From Petrachloros mirabilis ULC683 (lineage in GTDB: Bacteria; Cyanobacteriota; Cyanobacteriia; Thermosynechococcales; Thermosynechococcaceae), in assembly GCF_009939295.1 (NCBI RefSeq), contig NZ_WVIC01000003.1, positions 112,781-176,780 of the forward strand: DNA of 64,000 bases. The letters run 5' to 3'. Position 1 is the stretch's first letter; the number at the start of each line of letters is the position of its first letter. The translations under genes were made by a program, and so were the position numbers. Below are positions 44,309-53,353 of the stretch, in pieces. The notes under the pieces were generated by a model. It ran no database searches. It had not been told where the DNA came from and worked only from the letters and a program-made list of their open reading frames with translations.

Positions 44309-44432
44309 CTGCATTACCCCCCCCGACCCCCCAATTTTGGGGGGAGAAAGCCAAAAACTCTGCTCATTTCCCCCCAAAATTACGCCCTGCGGGCACGCTG
44401 CGCGAGGGGGGTCGGGGGGCAAGTGCAAGGTC
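44309..44432. mobile_element. Composite palindromic element with nested 25-bp insert
   Basis: tgcattacccccccc and gaccccccaattttggggg pair with tttccccccaaaatt and ggggggtcggggggcaagtg. The right arm is interrupted by a 25-bp segment (44382-44406, acgccctgcgggcacgctgc...). It fills the gap before the hemocyanin-like gene. Confidence 0.75.
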
Positions 44433-44515
44433 TAGGCAACTTCTCAAACAAGCTCTGAGCAAACGAGAGCGCAATCAAAAATTCCATCGCTAGCGGATGA
44501 AGTGAGGAACTTAAC

Positions 44516-46591
44516 ATGACAGAACTTAATAATGTCCAAGCTCGTGTGAATCGACTATTCGGAAATTTGCCAGTACAGACCTCTTCTACAGCCCCACGGG
44601 CAGCGACACGGGAGACTGCTGAGCCGACTGAGGCAAAACCGTTATTCTTTAGTGAGTTTATTGATGAGCATCGCCAAGAGGCTATTCATTTGGCTGAGCG
44701 CTTCATGCAGATAGCTGATGCCACCCCTGGTCCCGATGGGCTGGATGCGGTGGTGAATCAGGCTGCGATCGCAAAAGGGCAACGACCCGGAGGTCTGGTT
44801 GAACATGCACTGATGCTATTTATCTTGCATCACCCAGAAGGCAGGAAGTTGCGAATTCCCAGTCTACTGACCCGATCGCCTGGGCAAGTCTTTGCGACGA
44901 CCGCCCTAAGATTGGGAACCGCTGAACCAGACCAAGTTTATGCCCGCAGTATTCAGAGTAGTTCCACCCCTCCTGAGCATCGGCTCGACTGGTTCCGCGA
45001 AGATCCTCTGGCGAATGAGCACCATGAGCACTGGCATGTGGTCTATCCAACTCAAGGAATTCCTGGCACAGAACCACTGCGCTTAAAAGATCGCCATGGA
45101 GAGTTATTCCTCTACATGCACCAGCAGATGCTGGCTCGCTACGACGCAGAACGCATTGCCCTTGGCCTCGATCTCGTTGTGCCCTTTGGCGATTATCATG
45201 AACCGATCGCCGAAGGCTATGATCCTGGCGGATTGTTCACACCAGATGGCAATGAAGGTTTTACCGATTACGCAGTGCGGCCTGCGGGAACGGCTCTACG
45301 CAATCTCCCCCCAGCCATTCTCGGCTCTGCCTATCCAGTGCGTGAGCATGAGCTCCGGCGGGACAGAACTCTGGAGGCTGTGGATAGTGGGTACTTTCGC
45401 AATGGCAACCAGTTTGTTGAGGTTCCCCAAGATTATCGGGGTAGCGATCTGCTTGGTAAAACCAATGAACCAACGATCGCTAGTGTTTCTCGTCGATTTT
45501 ATGGAAACCATCACGGCTTGGGGCATATTTTAATTGCATTTGCCCTATCCAACGATCGCCCCGGGGTGATGGCCAACACGGCAACCGCCATCCGCGATCC
45601 AATTTTTTGGCGTTGGCATCGCCATATTGATGATATTGGTTTCAGACACCAGGAGCGTTTGACCCCCAATGACTATAGCGATCGCCCCCCAGTCAGTATG
45701 CGCAAAAATGGCACAGAAAGTATTGACTTGATTCTGTGCCGCCTCGAAGACGTGGGCGCAATTGGTGATCTTGCCAGTGAGGGGGCTGACATCGGTCAGC
45801 ACGCCTTTGGCAACGCCAATGGCAATACTAACTGGGGCAACGATTTTACATCAGGGGTGTCAACCTTTACTTACAAGGGCACACAACACCAATTGGCGAC
45901 TGTGGCGGAACTCACCACCGAGATGAAGCTGGGAAAATTCACCCTGTCCAATGATCAAAGCGTGGGATTCTCCTACCTTAGCCATGTTCCCTATGGCTAT
46001 TTCCTGCGCTTAAAAAATGATGTCAACGAAGATAAGCAGATCACCGTTCGTTTGTTCTTGGCTCCCACCACAGTGGTGAATGTTGATGCTAATGCTGGTC
46101 AAATCGATGATCCATCTACCGATGAATATATTAATAATCGACGACTGTGGATTGAGATGGATAAGTTTCAATATGATCTAAAGGCTGGCGAAGAGACCGT
46201 TGTGTTTCGTCAAGACCATGAATCTTCAGTTATTCGGCGACCTGTCGTTGACCCAGGTGATGTCCGCGATATTGATCCGGGCAATGACCCTGATGATGCC
46301 TATTGTGAGTGCGGTTGGCCTTATCATCTGGTGCTGCCCAGGGGGACTGCATCTGGGATGTACTTTCGCCTGTTTGCCATCATCACTGATGGAGCGCTAG
46401 ATGTGGTTCCCAAACCAGAGCAGTGTGGCTCAATGAGCTTCTGTGGTGTGCGGGAAGAATATCCAGATAAGCGTCCCATGGGCTACCCTTTTGACCGACC
46501 GTTCCCACGCAATCTAGATTTTCAGCAGATTTTTGCGGACTTACCGAATGCTTGCTCTCGGCGAGTTTTAATTCGTTGCGTGAATTTATGA
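44516..46591 (+). CDS. Arthropod-type hemocyanin/prophenoloxidase homologue
   Basis: 691 residues, all three arthropod domains in order. N-domain (about 45-155: FSEFIDEHRQEAIHLAERFM, HALMLFILHHPEGRKLRIPS), copper domain and C-terminal beta domain. CuA ligands H170 and H174 (NEHHEHWHVVYP) and H202 (GELFLYMHQQMLARYDAER); CuB ligands H333 and H337 (GNHHGLGHILIAF) and H368 (RDPIFWRWHRHIDDI). The C-domain has CECGWPYHLVLPRGTASGM (C597, C599), C637 and C643 (SFCGVREEYPDKRPMGYPFD), matching the cysteine-rich end of insect prophenoloxidase. No signal peptide, as in insect prophenoloxidase. The first 40 residues include NRLFGNLPV, in the place where insect enzymes carry an R-F activation site. Probably a type-3 copper oxygen carrier or phenoloxidase. 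Confidence 0.92.
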   Translation: MTELNNVQARVNRLFGNLPVQTSSTAPRAATRETAEPTEAKPLFFSEFIDEHRQEAIHLAERFMQIADATPGPDGLDAVVNQAAIAKGQRPGGLVEHALMLFILHHPEGRKLRIPSLLTRSPGQVFATTALRLGTAEPDQVYARSIQSSSTPPEHRLDWFREDPLANEHHEHWHVVYPTQGIPGTEPLRLKDRHGELFLYMHQQMLARYDAERIALGLDLVVPFGDYHEPIAEGYDPGGLFTPDGNEGFTDYAVRPAGTALRNLPPAILGSAYPVREHELRRDRTLEAVDSGYFRNGNQFVEVPQDYRGSDLLGKTNEPTIASVSRRFYGNHHGLGHILIAFALSNDRPGVMANTATAIRDPIFWRWHRHIDDIGFRHQERLTPNDYSDRPPVSMRKNGTESIDLILCRLEDVGAIGDLASEGADIGQHAFGNANGNTNWGNDFTSGVSTFTYKGTQHQLATVAELTTEMKLGKFTLSNDQSVGFSYLSHVPYGYFLRLKNDVNEDKQITVRLFLAPTTVVNVDANAGQIDDPSTDEYINNRRLWIEMDKFQYDLKAGEETVVFRQDHESSVIRRPVVDPGDVRDIDPGNDPDDAYCECGWPYHLVLPRGTASGMYFRLFAIITDGALDVVPKPEQCGSMSFCGVREEYPDKRPMGYPFDRPFPRNLDFQQIFADLPNACSRRVLIRCVNL

Positions 46592-46606
46592 TGACTTTAC
46601 TCTACC

Positions 46607-47326
46607 CTAGTCTTCGACTGGGGTAGAACCAGGAGCACATTGAATTTGGCCGTAGAGCATCCGGGGCGCTTGGGGCGCAGTCTGTGAGGGCAAATTAGAG
46701 CGGCAAATGCCTGCAAGGGGCAAGCTGGCTTCGCGGGCATAAACAGCGCCTACATAGCTAGGAAACCCATCTTGCCTTGGGGTAGCGGTGATGATGGCCT
46801 GCTCGGCAGTGGCGTTGACAACCGCTACTCGATACTCGTCGCTATCGGCAAAGGCATCGAGGTACAAATCATCCAGACTGGGCTTAAAGCTACCACTGAC
46901 TAGATGCTGAGCCTGCTGAGATTCCATAATCAGGTTGAGATAAGTGGTGGCAGGGGATTGGCGAGCCACTTTGAGGTTTTTGGCCTGGAGCGATCGTTCA
47001 ATCTCGAATTCAGCCTGGGGTGCTCGCGGAGTGGGTGAGGGCGGTATTGGAGACTGCTGCTGAGAAATGTCGCTTTCTGGGGCACTTTCTGGTGCTTGTT
47101 CTGGCGCTTGTTCTGGCGCTTGCTCTGGTGGGACAGCGGTGGTCTCGCGTTCTTCTGCTGGACGGATGGGGGCAGTAGCTGGGTCTTGCCCTTCTACAGG
47201 AAGTGTCGTTTGGGGTGGGGCGGCGGCACGGTTACAACTGACTAACCCTATCCCCAAGGCCAGGATCAAGATTAAGGGTTGGGGGGCGGTGGCTAAGCGC
47301 TGGTGGCACTGTATTGCAGGTTTCAT
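46607..47326 (-). CDS. Hypothetical lipoprotein
   Basis: 239 residues. Lipobox LVSC after a hydrophobic helix (LILILALGIG) indicates lipid anchoring. A Pro/Glu/Ala linker with PEQA tandem repeats follows, then a globular domain with DLYLDAFADSDEYRVAVVNA and YVGAVYAREASLPLAGICRS. No function recognised; convergent with the hemocyanin-like gene, 15 bases apart. Confidence 0.75.
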   Translation of the reverse strand: MKPAIQCHQRLATAPQPLILILALGIGLVSCNRAAAPPQTTLPVEGQDPATAPIRPAEERETTAVPPEQAPEQAPEQAPESAPESDISQQQSPIPPSPTPRAPQAEFEIERSLQAKNLKVARQSPATTYLNLIMESQQAQHLVSGSFKPSLDDLYLDAFADSDEYRVAVVNATAEQAIITATPRQDGFPSYVGAVYAREASLPLAGICRSNLPSQTAPQAPRMLYGQIQCAPGSTPVED

Positions 47327-47434
47327 GATTCAATTTCGGTCTATGTTGACAAGCCTACAGGTAGAATACCCACAAATGCCCTGTCTGCATCGAGACCGGG
47401 GCATGAGCTTTCTAAGGGGTGAGTCAAGTTGGGT

Positions 47435-48502
47435 ATGCAAGCATTACGGGAGTATCAACATAATCAGGGAGGACACCTTAGGGACGAGATCGCAGACTTC
47501 CCAGGCGTTATCCATGATTTTGGCAATGCTGAGGTGGCGGTGGCAGCCGTAGAATCTGGGGTGGCGGTGTGCGATCGCACCCATTGGGGTCGCCTCCGCC
47601 TCAGCGGCCAAGATCGCCTCACCTTTCTGCATAACCAAAGCAGCAACGATCTGAAATCCCGCCAGCCGGGACAGGGCTGCGATACGGTGATTCTCACTTC
47701 TACTGCTCGCACCGTAGACTTAGTGAGTGCCTATATTACCGAAGATGCCGTTTTGCTGCTGGTGTCACCCCAGCGGCGCACTCACCTAATGCAATGGCTG
47801 GATCGCTATATCTTTTTTGGCGACAAGGTTACCCTTGACGACTTGAGCGAAACCACAACCACCTTTAGCGTGCTGGGGTCAGAGAGTTCCCACTGGCTGG
47901 CTCAACACTTCTCTGGGGAATTGCCCCCAACCCCTGGGGACCACACCCTAGGACAGATCGGCTCCTCTGAGGTGCGGGTGGCGGCTGGCAGTGGTCTGAC
48001 GACGCCAGGTTATACCCTGTTCGCCTCCGTTGATCAGGCGGTTTCCCTGTGGTCTACCTTGAGCGATGGCGGTGCGGTGCCCCTGGGTGAGCAAGTCTGG
48101 GAGCAGTTGCGGATTCAGCAGGGGCGTCCTAAACCGGATGCTGAACTCACCGAAGACTACAATCCCCTAGAGGCGGGTTTGTGGCATACGGTGTCTTTCC
48201 ATAAAGGCTGCTACATTGGCCAGGAAACCATTGCCCGACTGCAAACTTACCAAGGGGTCAAGCAACATCTGTGGGGCATTCAGCTCCAAGGGGCTGCTTC
48301 AGCGGGAACCGTGATTACTCTGGATGGCCAAAAAGTAGGTACGCTCACCAGTGCGGTGGAAACTCCACAGGGCTGGATCGGGCTGGGCTATGTCAAGACC
48401 AAGGCTGGGGGGGCTGGCACAGTGGTTGCCATTGCGGAAACCTCTGGACGACTTACCGAGGTTCCCTTCCTCACCCGTCAACCCCTGGATACCTCCCTAT
48501 GA
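47435..48502 (+). CDS. ygfZ: Folate-binding YgfZ/GcvT-family protein
   Basis: 355 residues from ATG 47435 (TTG 47429 is in frame). The YgfZ signature is KGCYIGQETIARLQTYQG, with the conserved Cys, and the N-terminal GcvT-like folate fold carries FLHNQSSNDL. YgfZ proteins use tetrahydrofolate and assist maturation or repair of certain [4Fe-4S] enzymes. Leaderless except for a weak site; the next gene follows 39 bases later in the same direction. Confidence 0.9.
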   Translation: MQALREYQHNQGGHLRDEIADFPGVIHDFGNAEVAVAAVESGVAVCDRTHWGRLRLSGQDRLTFLHNQSSNDLKSRQPGQGCDTVILTSTARTVDLVSAYITEDAVLLLVSPQRRTHLMQWLDRYIFFGDKVTLDDLSETTTTFSVLGSESSHWLAQHFSGELPPTPGDHTLGQIGSSEVRVAAGSGLTTPGYTLFASVDQAVSLWSTLSDGGAVPLGEQVWEQLRIQQGRPKPDAELTEDYNPLEAGLWHTVSFHKGCYIGQETIARLQTYQGVKQHLWGIQLQGAASAGTVITLDGQKVGTLTSAVETPQGWIGLGYVKTKAGGAGTVVAIAETSGRLTEVPFLTRQPLDTSL

Positions 48503-48541
48503 TTCATTGTCTGTGCCTTGCCATCCGCTTGACCCCAGGCC

Positions 48542-49666
48542 ATGGGTGAATACTTTGCCACGGTTGCCCGTGGACTAGAGGAGCTAGCAGCCCAAGAACT
48601 AATCACCCTGGGCGCGGATGCTGTACAGGTGGGCTTTTGTGGAGTGTCCTTCGAGGGCGATCGCACCTTGCTCTACCGAGCTAACCTCTGGGCCAGACTC
48701 CCCTTTCGGATTTTGGTGAAGCTGGCCACAGTGCCCTGCCGCGATGCCGAGCAACTCTATCGGGGCATTCAGCGTCTGGATTGGAGCCACTATCTGACAC
48801 CGAACCAGACTCTAGCCGTCACCGTAACCGGCAAAAACTCCCGTCTCAACCATACCCATTTCACCGCCCTCCAGGTCAAAAACGCTATTGTGGATCAGCA
48901 GCGCCAAAGACAAGGGGCACGTTCTTCCGTTAATTTGGAGCAGCCCGACCTGCGCATTAACGTGCATATTGAGCGCGATCGCGCCGTCGTCAGTCTCGAT
49001 AGCTCTGGCCATAGCCTCCACCGTCGTGGCTATCGTCCCGCTGTTGGGGTTGCCCCTCTGAAAGAATCTTTGGCAGCAGCTTTGATTGACTTGTCCGGGT
49101 GGACCCCTGACGCTGCTTTTTTTGACCCCCTTTGCGGCTCAGGCACCTTACCCCTAGAAGCCAGCTTGCAGGCGCTCAATATTGCCCCTGGTTTATTTTG
49201 TGACCGATTTGGCTTTGAAACCTGGGTCGATTTTGATGCCGCTCAATGGTACGACCTACGCCGAGCCGCTCAAGCCGAACAAAGACACCAGTTGTCTCTA
49301 CCCATCGGGGGCAGCGATTTTAACCCAGCCGTGATTGCTCAAGCCCGAGCCAATGCCCAACACTGTGGGGTTGAGCCCCATATCCAATTTCAAATCGCAG
49401 ATCTAGCCCAGGTGGAAGCACCAGCCGCCGCAGGGGTGGTGCTATGTAACCCACCTTACGGCGTCCGTATTGGCAAAAATGAAGACCTAGGAGCCTTATA
49501 CAAGCTCCTAGGCGATACCCTCAAACACCGCTTTCGCGGCTGGACAGCCTTTGTTCTCAGCGGCAATCGGGAATTGTCGCAAACCATCGGCCTGCGCTCC
49601 AGCCAGCGGTTCTCGGTGTATAACGGCACCCTGCCCTGTCAACTGCTCAAATATGAACTGTACTGA
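48542..49666 (+). CDS. THUMP-domain RNA methyltransferase (UPF0020/RlmL-like)
   Basis: 374 residues. N-terminal ferredoxin-like and THUMP domain (about 1-150), then a Rossmann methyltransferase with FFDPLCGSGTLPLEASL (motif I) and VVLCNPPYGVRIG (motif IV, NPPY) typical of N2-guanine or N6-adenine base methylation. It probably methylates 23S rRNA or tRNA. The single-protein length corresponds to the RlmL N-terminal half or YpsC. Confidence 0.9.
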   Translation: MGEYFATVARGLEELAAQELITLGADAVQVGFCGVSFEGDRTLLYRANLWARLPFRILVKLATVPCRDAEQLYRGIQRLDWSHYLTPNQTLAVTVTGKNSRLNHTHFTALQVKNAIVDQQRQRQGARSSVNLEQPDLRINVHIERDRAVVSLDSSGHSLHRRGYRPAVGVAPLKESLAAALIDLSGWTPDAAFFDPLCGSGTLPLEASLQALNIAPGLFCDRFGFETWVDFDAAQWYDLRRAAQAEQRHQLSLPIGGSDFNPAVIAQARANAQHCGVEPHIQFQIADLAQVEAPAAAGVVLCNPPYGVRIGKNEDLGALYKLLGDTLKHRFRGWTAFVLSGNRELSQTIGLRSSQRFSVYNGTLPCQLLKYELY

Positions 49667-49696
49667 ACATGGGGGTGCTGGTGCAGGGGGAGAAAT

Positions 49697-50464
49697 TCAA
49701 GGGTTGTTGAGATCAACGCCCAATTCCTTTAATTTTTCTAGGAGTTGCTCAGCTCGCTGGCGTTCTGTGTCAGCTCGCTGGCGTTCTGTGTCAGCTCGCT
49801 GGCGTTCTGCTTCTGCAGACTCTTCAGGGGTGGGTACAAGCTCTCCCTCGGCGGTAAAAAAGCGAAGCTGTTCCTGCTCAACCCCCAGATACAGTCCCAA
49901 CTGCTCGCTCCACCGCCATCCCTTCTCGGTGGCGGCCAGAGCCTCATAGTTCCCATCCACTAGGTGAAAACCTGCAAACTCTTGGTTGTGGGGGTCAAAC
50001 CAGAAGTAATCGGGGGTGCGGAAGGTGTCTTGATAAATTTGCTTTTTGAGTCCTCGGTCAATTTTAGCGGTCGAGTCTGACAACAGCTCCACAATGACAT
50101 GGGGATATTGACCCGCTTCTTCCCAGACCGTCCAGCTTTTGCGAGGGCGTTTTTCTGTACCCAGGACTACAAAGAAGTCTGGCCCTCGGAAGTCTTCGGT
50201 TTTGAGTTTGCGGGCGCTGTAGTAAATGGTGAGGTTGCCAGCGGCAAAGTAGTCGGTGCGATCGCGCCACAGCCAGTCCAGACATTTCAGCAGGAGCAGG
50301 AGCTGTTGGAGGTGTTGATAACTTTCCAAGGGGGGTTCGTCACTGTCGAGGTTACAGGGAGGCCACTCCACCTGGCTAGCTGTGGATGCACAGCCGAACT
50401 GATCCGATAGCTCTGGTAGCACGGGGGTCTCGGTTGTTGGCGTTTGGGGGGGGGGAGCAGACAT
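49697..50464 (-). CDS. Uma2-family (DUF820) putative endonuclease
   Basis: 255 residues. KTEDFRGPDFFVVLGTEKR, GQYPHVIVELLSDSTAKIDRG and DTFRTPDYFWFDPHN mark the fold. Catalytic-type acidic residues and Lys follow the PD-(D/E)XK pattern (PHVIVELLS, K before). The tail has RADTERQ heptads (three 21-bp repeats) and ends KLKELGVDLNNP. Convergent with the THUMP methyltransferase gene. Confidence 0.87.
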   Translation of the reverse strand: MSAPPPQTPTTETPVLPELSDQFGCASTASQVEWPPCNLDSDEPPLESYQHLQQLLLLLKCLDWLWRDRTDYFAAGNLTIYYSARKLKTEDFRGPDFFVVLGTEKRPRKSWTVWEEAGQYPHVIVELLSDSTAKIDRGLKKQIYQDTFRTPDYFWFDPHNQEFAGFHLVDGNYEALAATEKGWRWSEQLGLYLGVEQEQLRFFTAEGELVPTPEESAEAERQRADTERQRADTERQRAEQLLEKLKELGVDLNNP

Positions 50465-50578
50465 AGGATATCTTAAGGCGGTGCCCGATGCTTTCAGTGT
50501 ACTGGAGCCGTTGATCTATGGGGTCTAGGAGCGTCTTTGTTTTTAGGCTTTGAAGAGACTGAGATCACTTAATCTATT

Positions 50579-53311
50579 TTAATCTGTGAAATTTTTCAGC
50601 CCAGTCTGCTCAGGGGTGGCGCGATCGCGCACCCACTGTTTTGCCTGGGCCTGGGTCTGAATCTCTCTATCCAGCGTCGCCGCCAGAATTTGAGCCAACA
50701 GATCCTTAAAGGCAGGGCCAGGGGTGTAGCCCATTTGGATTAGATCTTTGCCGTTCAAGAGGGGCTTGACCCGCTGCCAGTGCTCCAGGTAGTTCCAAAT
50801 TTCCCGACGCACCGCCAAAGAGCTTAGTGCCGCCAGCAGGATGAGTTCTCCCAAATCCAAGGAGCTGAGTAAGGCCACAATTTGGCTGGGGCGTTGGGGA
50901 TGGCTCAGTGCTGCTTCCAACCGCGTTTGCTGGGAGGCAAACTGCGCGAGATGCTGCTGACTAGATTCCCCCAAGTGAAGCGTTTGTGCGACCTGGAGCC
51001 CATCTGGAGCAGGTAGAGTGGCTAATAGGAGTTCCAAAATCAACTGCCAGCTCTGATGCTGATGGCCGTGGGGGTCAAACCGCTGTAGCCAGACTTGAGC
51101 CAGACGCACCTGTCGCCACCAGGGGTGAGGAATCGCTAAGTCTGGGTGCAGGCAACTGAGCGCCCCCAAGTCAGCCAAACGCTTTAGAGCCTGGGGCCAT
51201 TGGGGCAGTTGCAAAATATACTTGAGTTCGTTGCGTAGCCGCGACTGTAGAGCCGGGGCTTTGCCGTTGGTGCCACGAATTTGGGGGTAGATGCCGCTGG
51301 CAATGGCATGTTCCATATAGGCTTGGGTTTGCGGATCGAGATCAAACCCGAGGCGAGTCGCAAACCGCACCGCCCGAAACATGCGGGTGGGGTCTTCAAT
51401 AAAACTGTTGGGGTGTAGCACCCGAATTTGGCGAGCGTCCAGATCGCCTAACCCGCCAAAGAAGTCCAGCAGCTCCCCACCGGGCAGGTGAGATTTAGAG
51501 CGAGTCAGCCGCACAGCCAGGGCGTTGATGGTGAAGTCCCGGCGGTAGAGATCTTGGCGAATGGAGCTAGCCGCCACTTCTGGGTTGGCCGCCGGATAGG
51601 GGTAAAACTCACTGCGTGCTGTGGCAAAGTCTACAGAAAAAGACCTCATCTCGGCCTCGCCATGCCAGATCAAGGCGGCAGTTTGAAACTGCCCGTAGAT
51701 TTGCAATTGCGCTTGGGGATAGTGCTGCAAAACTGAGCGTGCTAGTTCCACCCCTGCACCTTCACCCTGGGGGGTATCAGCCCCATCTACCACCAGATCA
51801 AATTCGCGGAGGAGGGCAGGATGCGCTGGCGTCGCTAGGAGCAGATCCCGCACGGCACCGCCCACTAAATACAGTTGCCAGCCCCGCTGCTCGGCTTGAG
51901 CGGCTGCAACGGCTAAGAGCTGTTGCAGGTGGGGGGGCAGTCCCGATCGCAGCCGATCTTGAATGGAGGTGCGCACGACTTCGCGGCGGTTGCCGTGTCT
52001 CTGAGGGTTGAGCTGATGAATCTGGCGCAGAATATCGGTCCGGGTGACAATCCCCAATAGATGGCCGTCTTTGACCACCGGCAAGCGCCCAATGTCGTAG
52101 GTGACCATCAGGGACTCAATCTCAGGCATCAGGGTTTCCGGCGCAATGGTGCGTACGGGGGCGGTCATGTAGCCCCGCACGGGGGCATGGCCAAACCCGT
52201 GGTGCAGGGCGAGATCTAGATCTCGCCGCGAGAGAATTCCCACCAACGCTCCAGACTCATCCACCACAGATAGCCCCGAATGGCCGTAGCGCAGCAAGAT
52301 GCGGCGGGCTTGGTCAATGGTCGTATCGGGACGAATGGTGCGGACTGGTGATGACATTAAGTCGGCTGCCGTGGGCGGGGGGGGAATCTGGGCGGTGAGT
52401 CCTTTAACCAACTGACTGAGCACCTGGGTTGGCTTCTCGGTTTTGAGGGTGACGGCGGCAGCACGGGCATGACCGCCCCCACCCAGGGGCCGAAAGAGCT
52501 GGTTCAGATCGGTGCCTTCGATGCGCGATCGCCCAATCACGGTCAGCCGCAAGCGACCCGAACTGCGGGTGCGATAGAGATTCCCCAGCAGCAGGCCATC
52601 GCTCTCGGTCAGGAACACCAGTTGCGAGGCCAGGCTCGATAGTCCGGGGGTATAGCCCGACGTTTTGAGCAGCACCGAGGAGACGGTATAGCCATGGACG
52701 GTTTCGGACTCTAACTGGGCCAGGGCTGCACTGAGTAAGTCCTGAAGCACCTGGGGAAACCCGGGTTCAATGTAGTCTGCGATCGCACGGACATTAGCCC
52801 CTTGCACCATCAACCAAGTGAGCGCCGCCCCATCCCGAGGGGTGGAATGGTCAAAGGTGAGGGAGCCGGTATCGACATGAATACCCAGCGCCATGACGGT
52901 GGCTTCGGCCACGCTCAGAGACACAGACTGTGCCTGCAAATGCTCCACAATCAGGGTTGTGGTTGCCCCCACAGGTTCTACCCAAATTTGATCCGTGGGA
53001 ATATCACAGTCGGCGGCTAGATGGTGGTCATAGATCTGAATCGGGACGGGCAAGTCCAGCCACTCCGATGCTTTTCCGAGCAGCTCTCGCCGCTGGGCAT
53101 CCACAACGGTAATTGACTGGAGCTTGGCCACATTCACCGAGCGACGCTCAATCAGGGGGTACTCATCCCGATACAGAGCCAAAAAGCTACGCACAGCGGG
53201 ATGGGCACCCCCACACAGCACAATCCTTGTCCCCGGATTGAGTTTGGCTAGGCCAACAGCAGCCCCCAAGGTGTCAAAATCAGCAGTTCGGTGACAGAGC
53301 ACCACGTCCAT
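50579..53311 (-). CDS. DHH phosphoesterase-CBS-tRNA nucleotidyltransferase/poly(A) polymerase fusion
   Basis: 910 residues. Domains in order: DHH (CHRTADFDTLGAAVGLAKL, IQIYDHHLA) with DHHA1 (GGGGHARAAAVTL), a CBS pair (about 310-435), and a class II nucleotidyltransferase (LYLVGGAVRDLLL, EFDLVVDGADTP, RDFTINALAVRL) with the tRNA/RNA-binding C-domain. This three-part protein is a cyanobacterial form of CCA/A-adding enzyme or poly(A) polymerase; the DHH part may be an exonuclease or nucleotide phosphoesterase. Which ends it adds is not visible. Confidence 0.9.
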   Translation of the reverse strand: MDVVLCHRTADFDTLGAAVGLAKLNPGTRIVLCGGAHPAVRSFLALYRDEYPLIERRSVNVAKLQSITVVDAQRRELLGKASEWLDLPVPIQIYDHHLAADCDIPTDQIWVEPVGATTTLIVEHLQAQSVSLSVAEATVMALGIHVDTGSLTFDHSTPRDGAALTWLMVQGANVRAIADYIEPGFPQVLQDLLSAALAQLESETVHGYTVSSVLLKTSGYTPGLSSLASQLVFLTESDGLLLGNLYRTRSSGRLRLTVIGRSRIEGTDLNQLFRPLGGGGHARAAAVTLKTEKPTQVLSQLVKGLTAQIPPPPTAADLMSSPVRTIRPDTTIDQARRILLRYGHSGLSVVDESGALVGILSRRDLDLALHHGFGHAPVRGYMTAPVRTIAPETLMPEIESLMVTYDIGRLPVVKDGHLLGIVTRTDILRQIHQLNPQRHGNRREVVRTSIQDRLRSGLPPHLQQLLAVAAAQAEQRGWQLYLVGGAVRDLLLATPAHPALLREFDLVVDGADTPQGEGAGVELARSVLQHYPQAQLQIYGQFQTAALIWHGEAEMRSFSVDFATARSEFYPYPAANPEVAASSIRQDLYRRDFTINALAVRLTRSKSHLPGGELLDFFGGLGDLDARQIRVLHPNSFIEDPTRMFRAVRFATRLGFDLDPQTQAYMEHAIASGIYPQIRGTNGKAPALQSRLRNELKYILQLPQWPQALKRLADLGALSCLHPDLAIPHPWWRQVRLAQVWLQRFDPHGHQHQSWQLILELLLATLPAPDGLQVAQTLHLGESSQQHLAQFASQQTRLEAALSHPQRPSQIVALLSSLDLGELILLAALSSLAVRREIWNYLEHWQRVKPLLNGKDLIQMGYTPGPAFKDLLAQILAATLDREIQTQAQAKQWVRDRATPEQTGLKNFTD

Positions 53312-53353
53312 GGTGTGTTTTGGGCTCGCAGCATCTGGGCAACAGCCTTCAGC

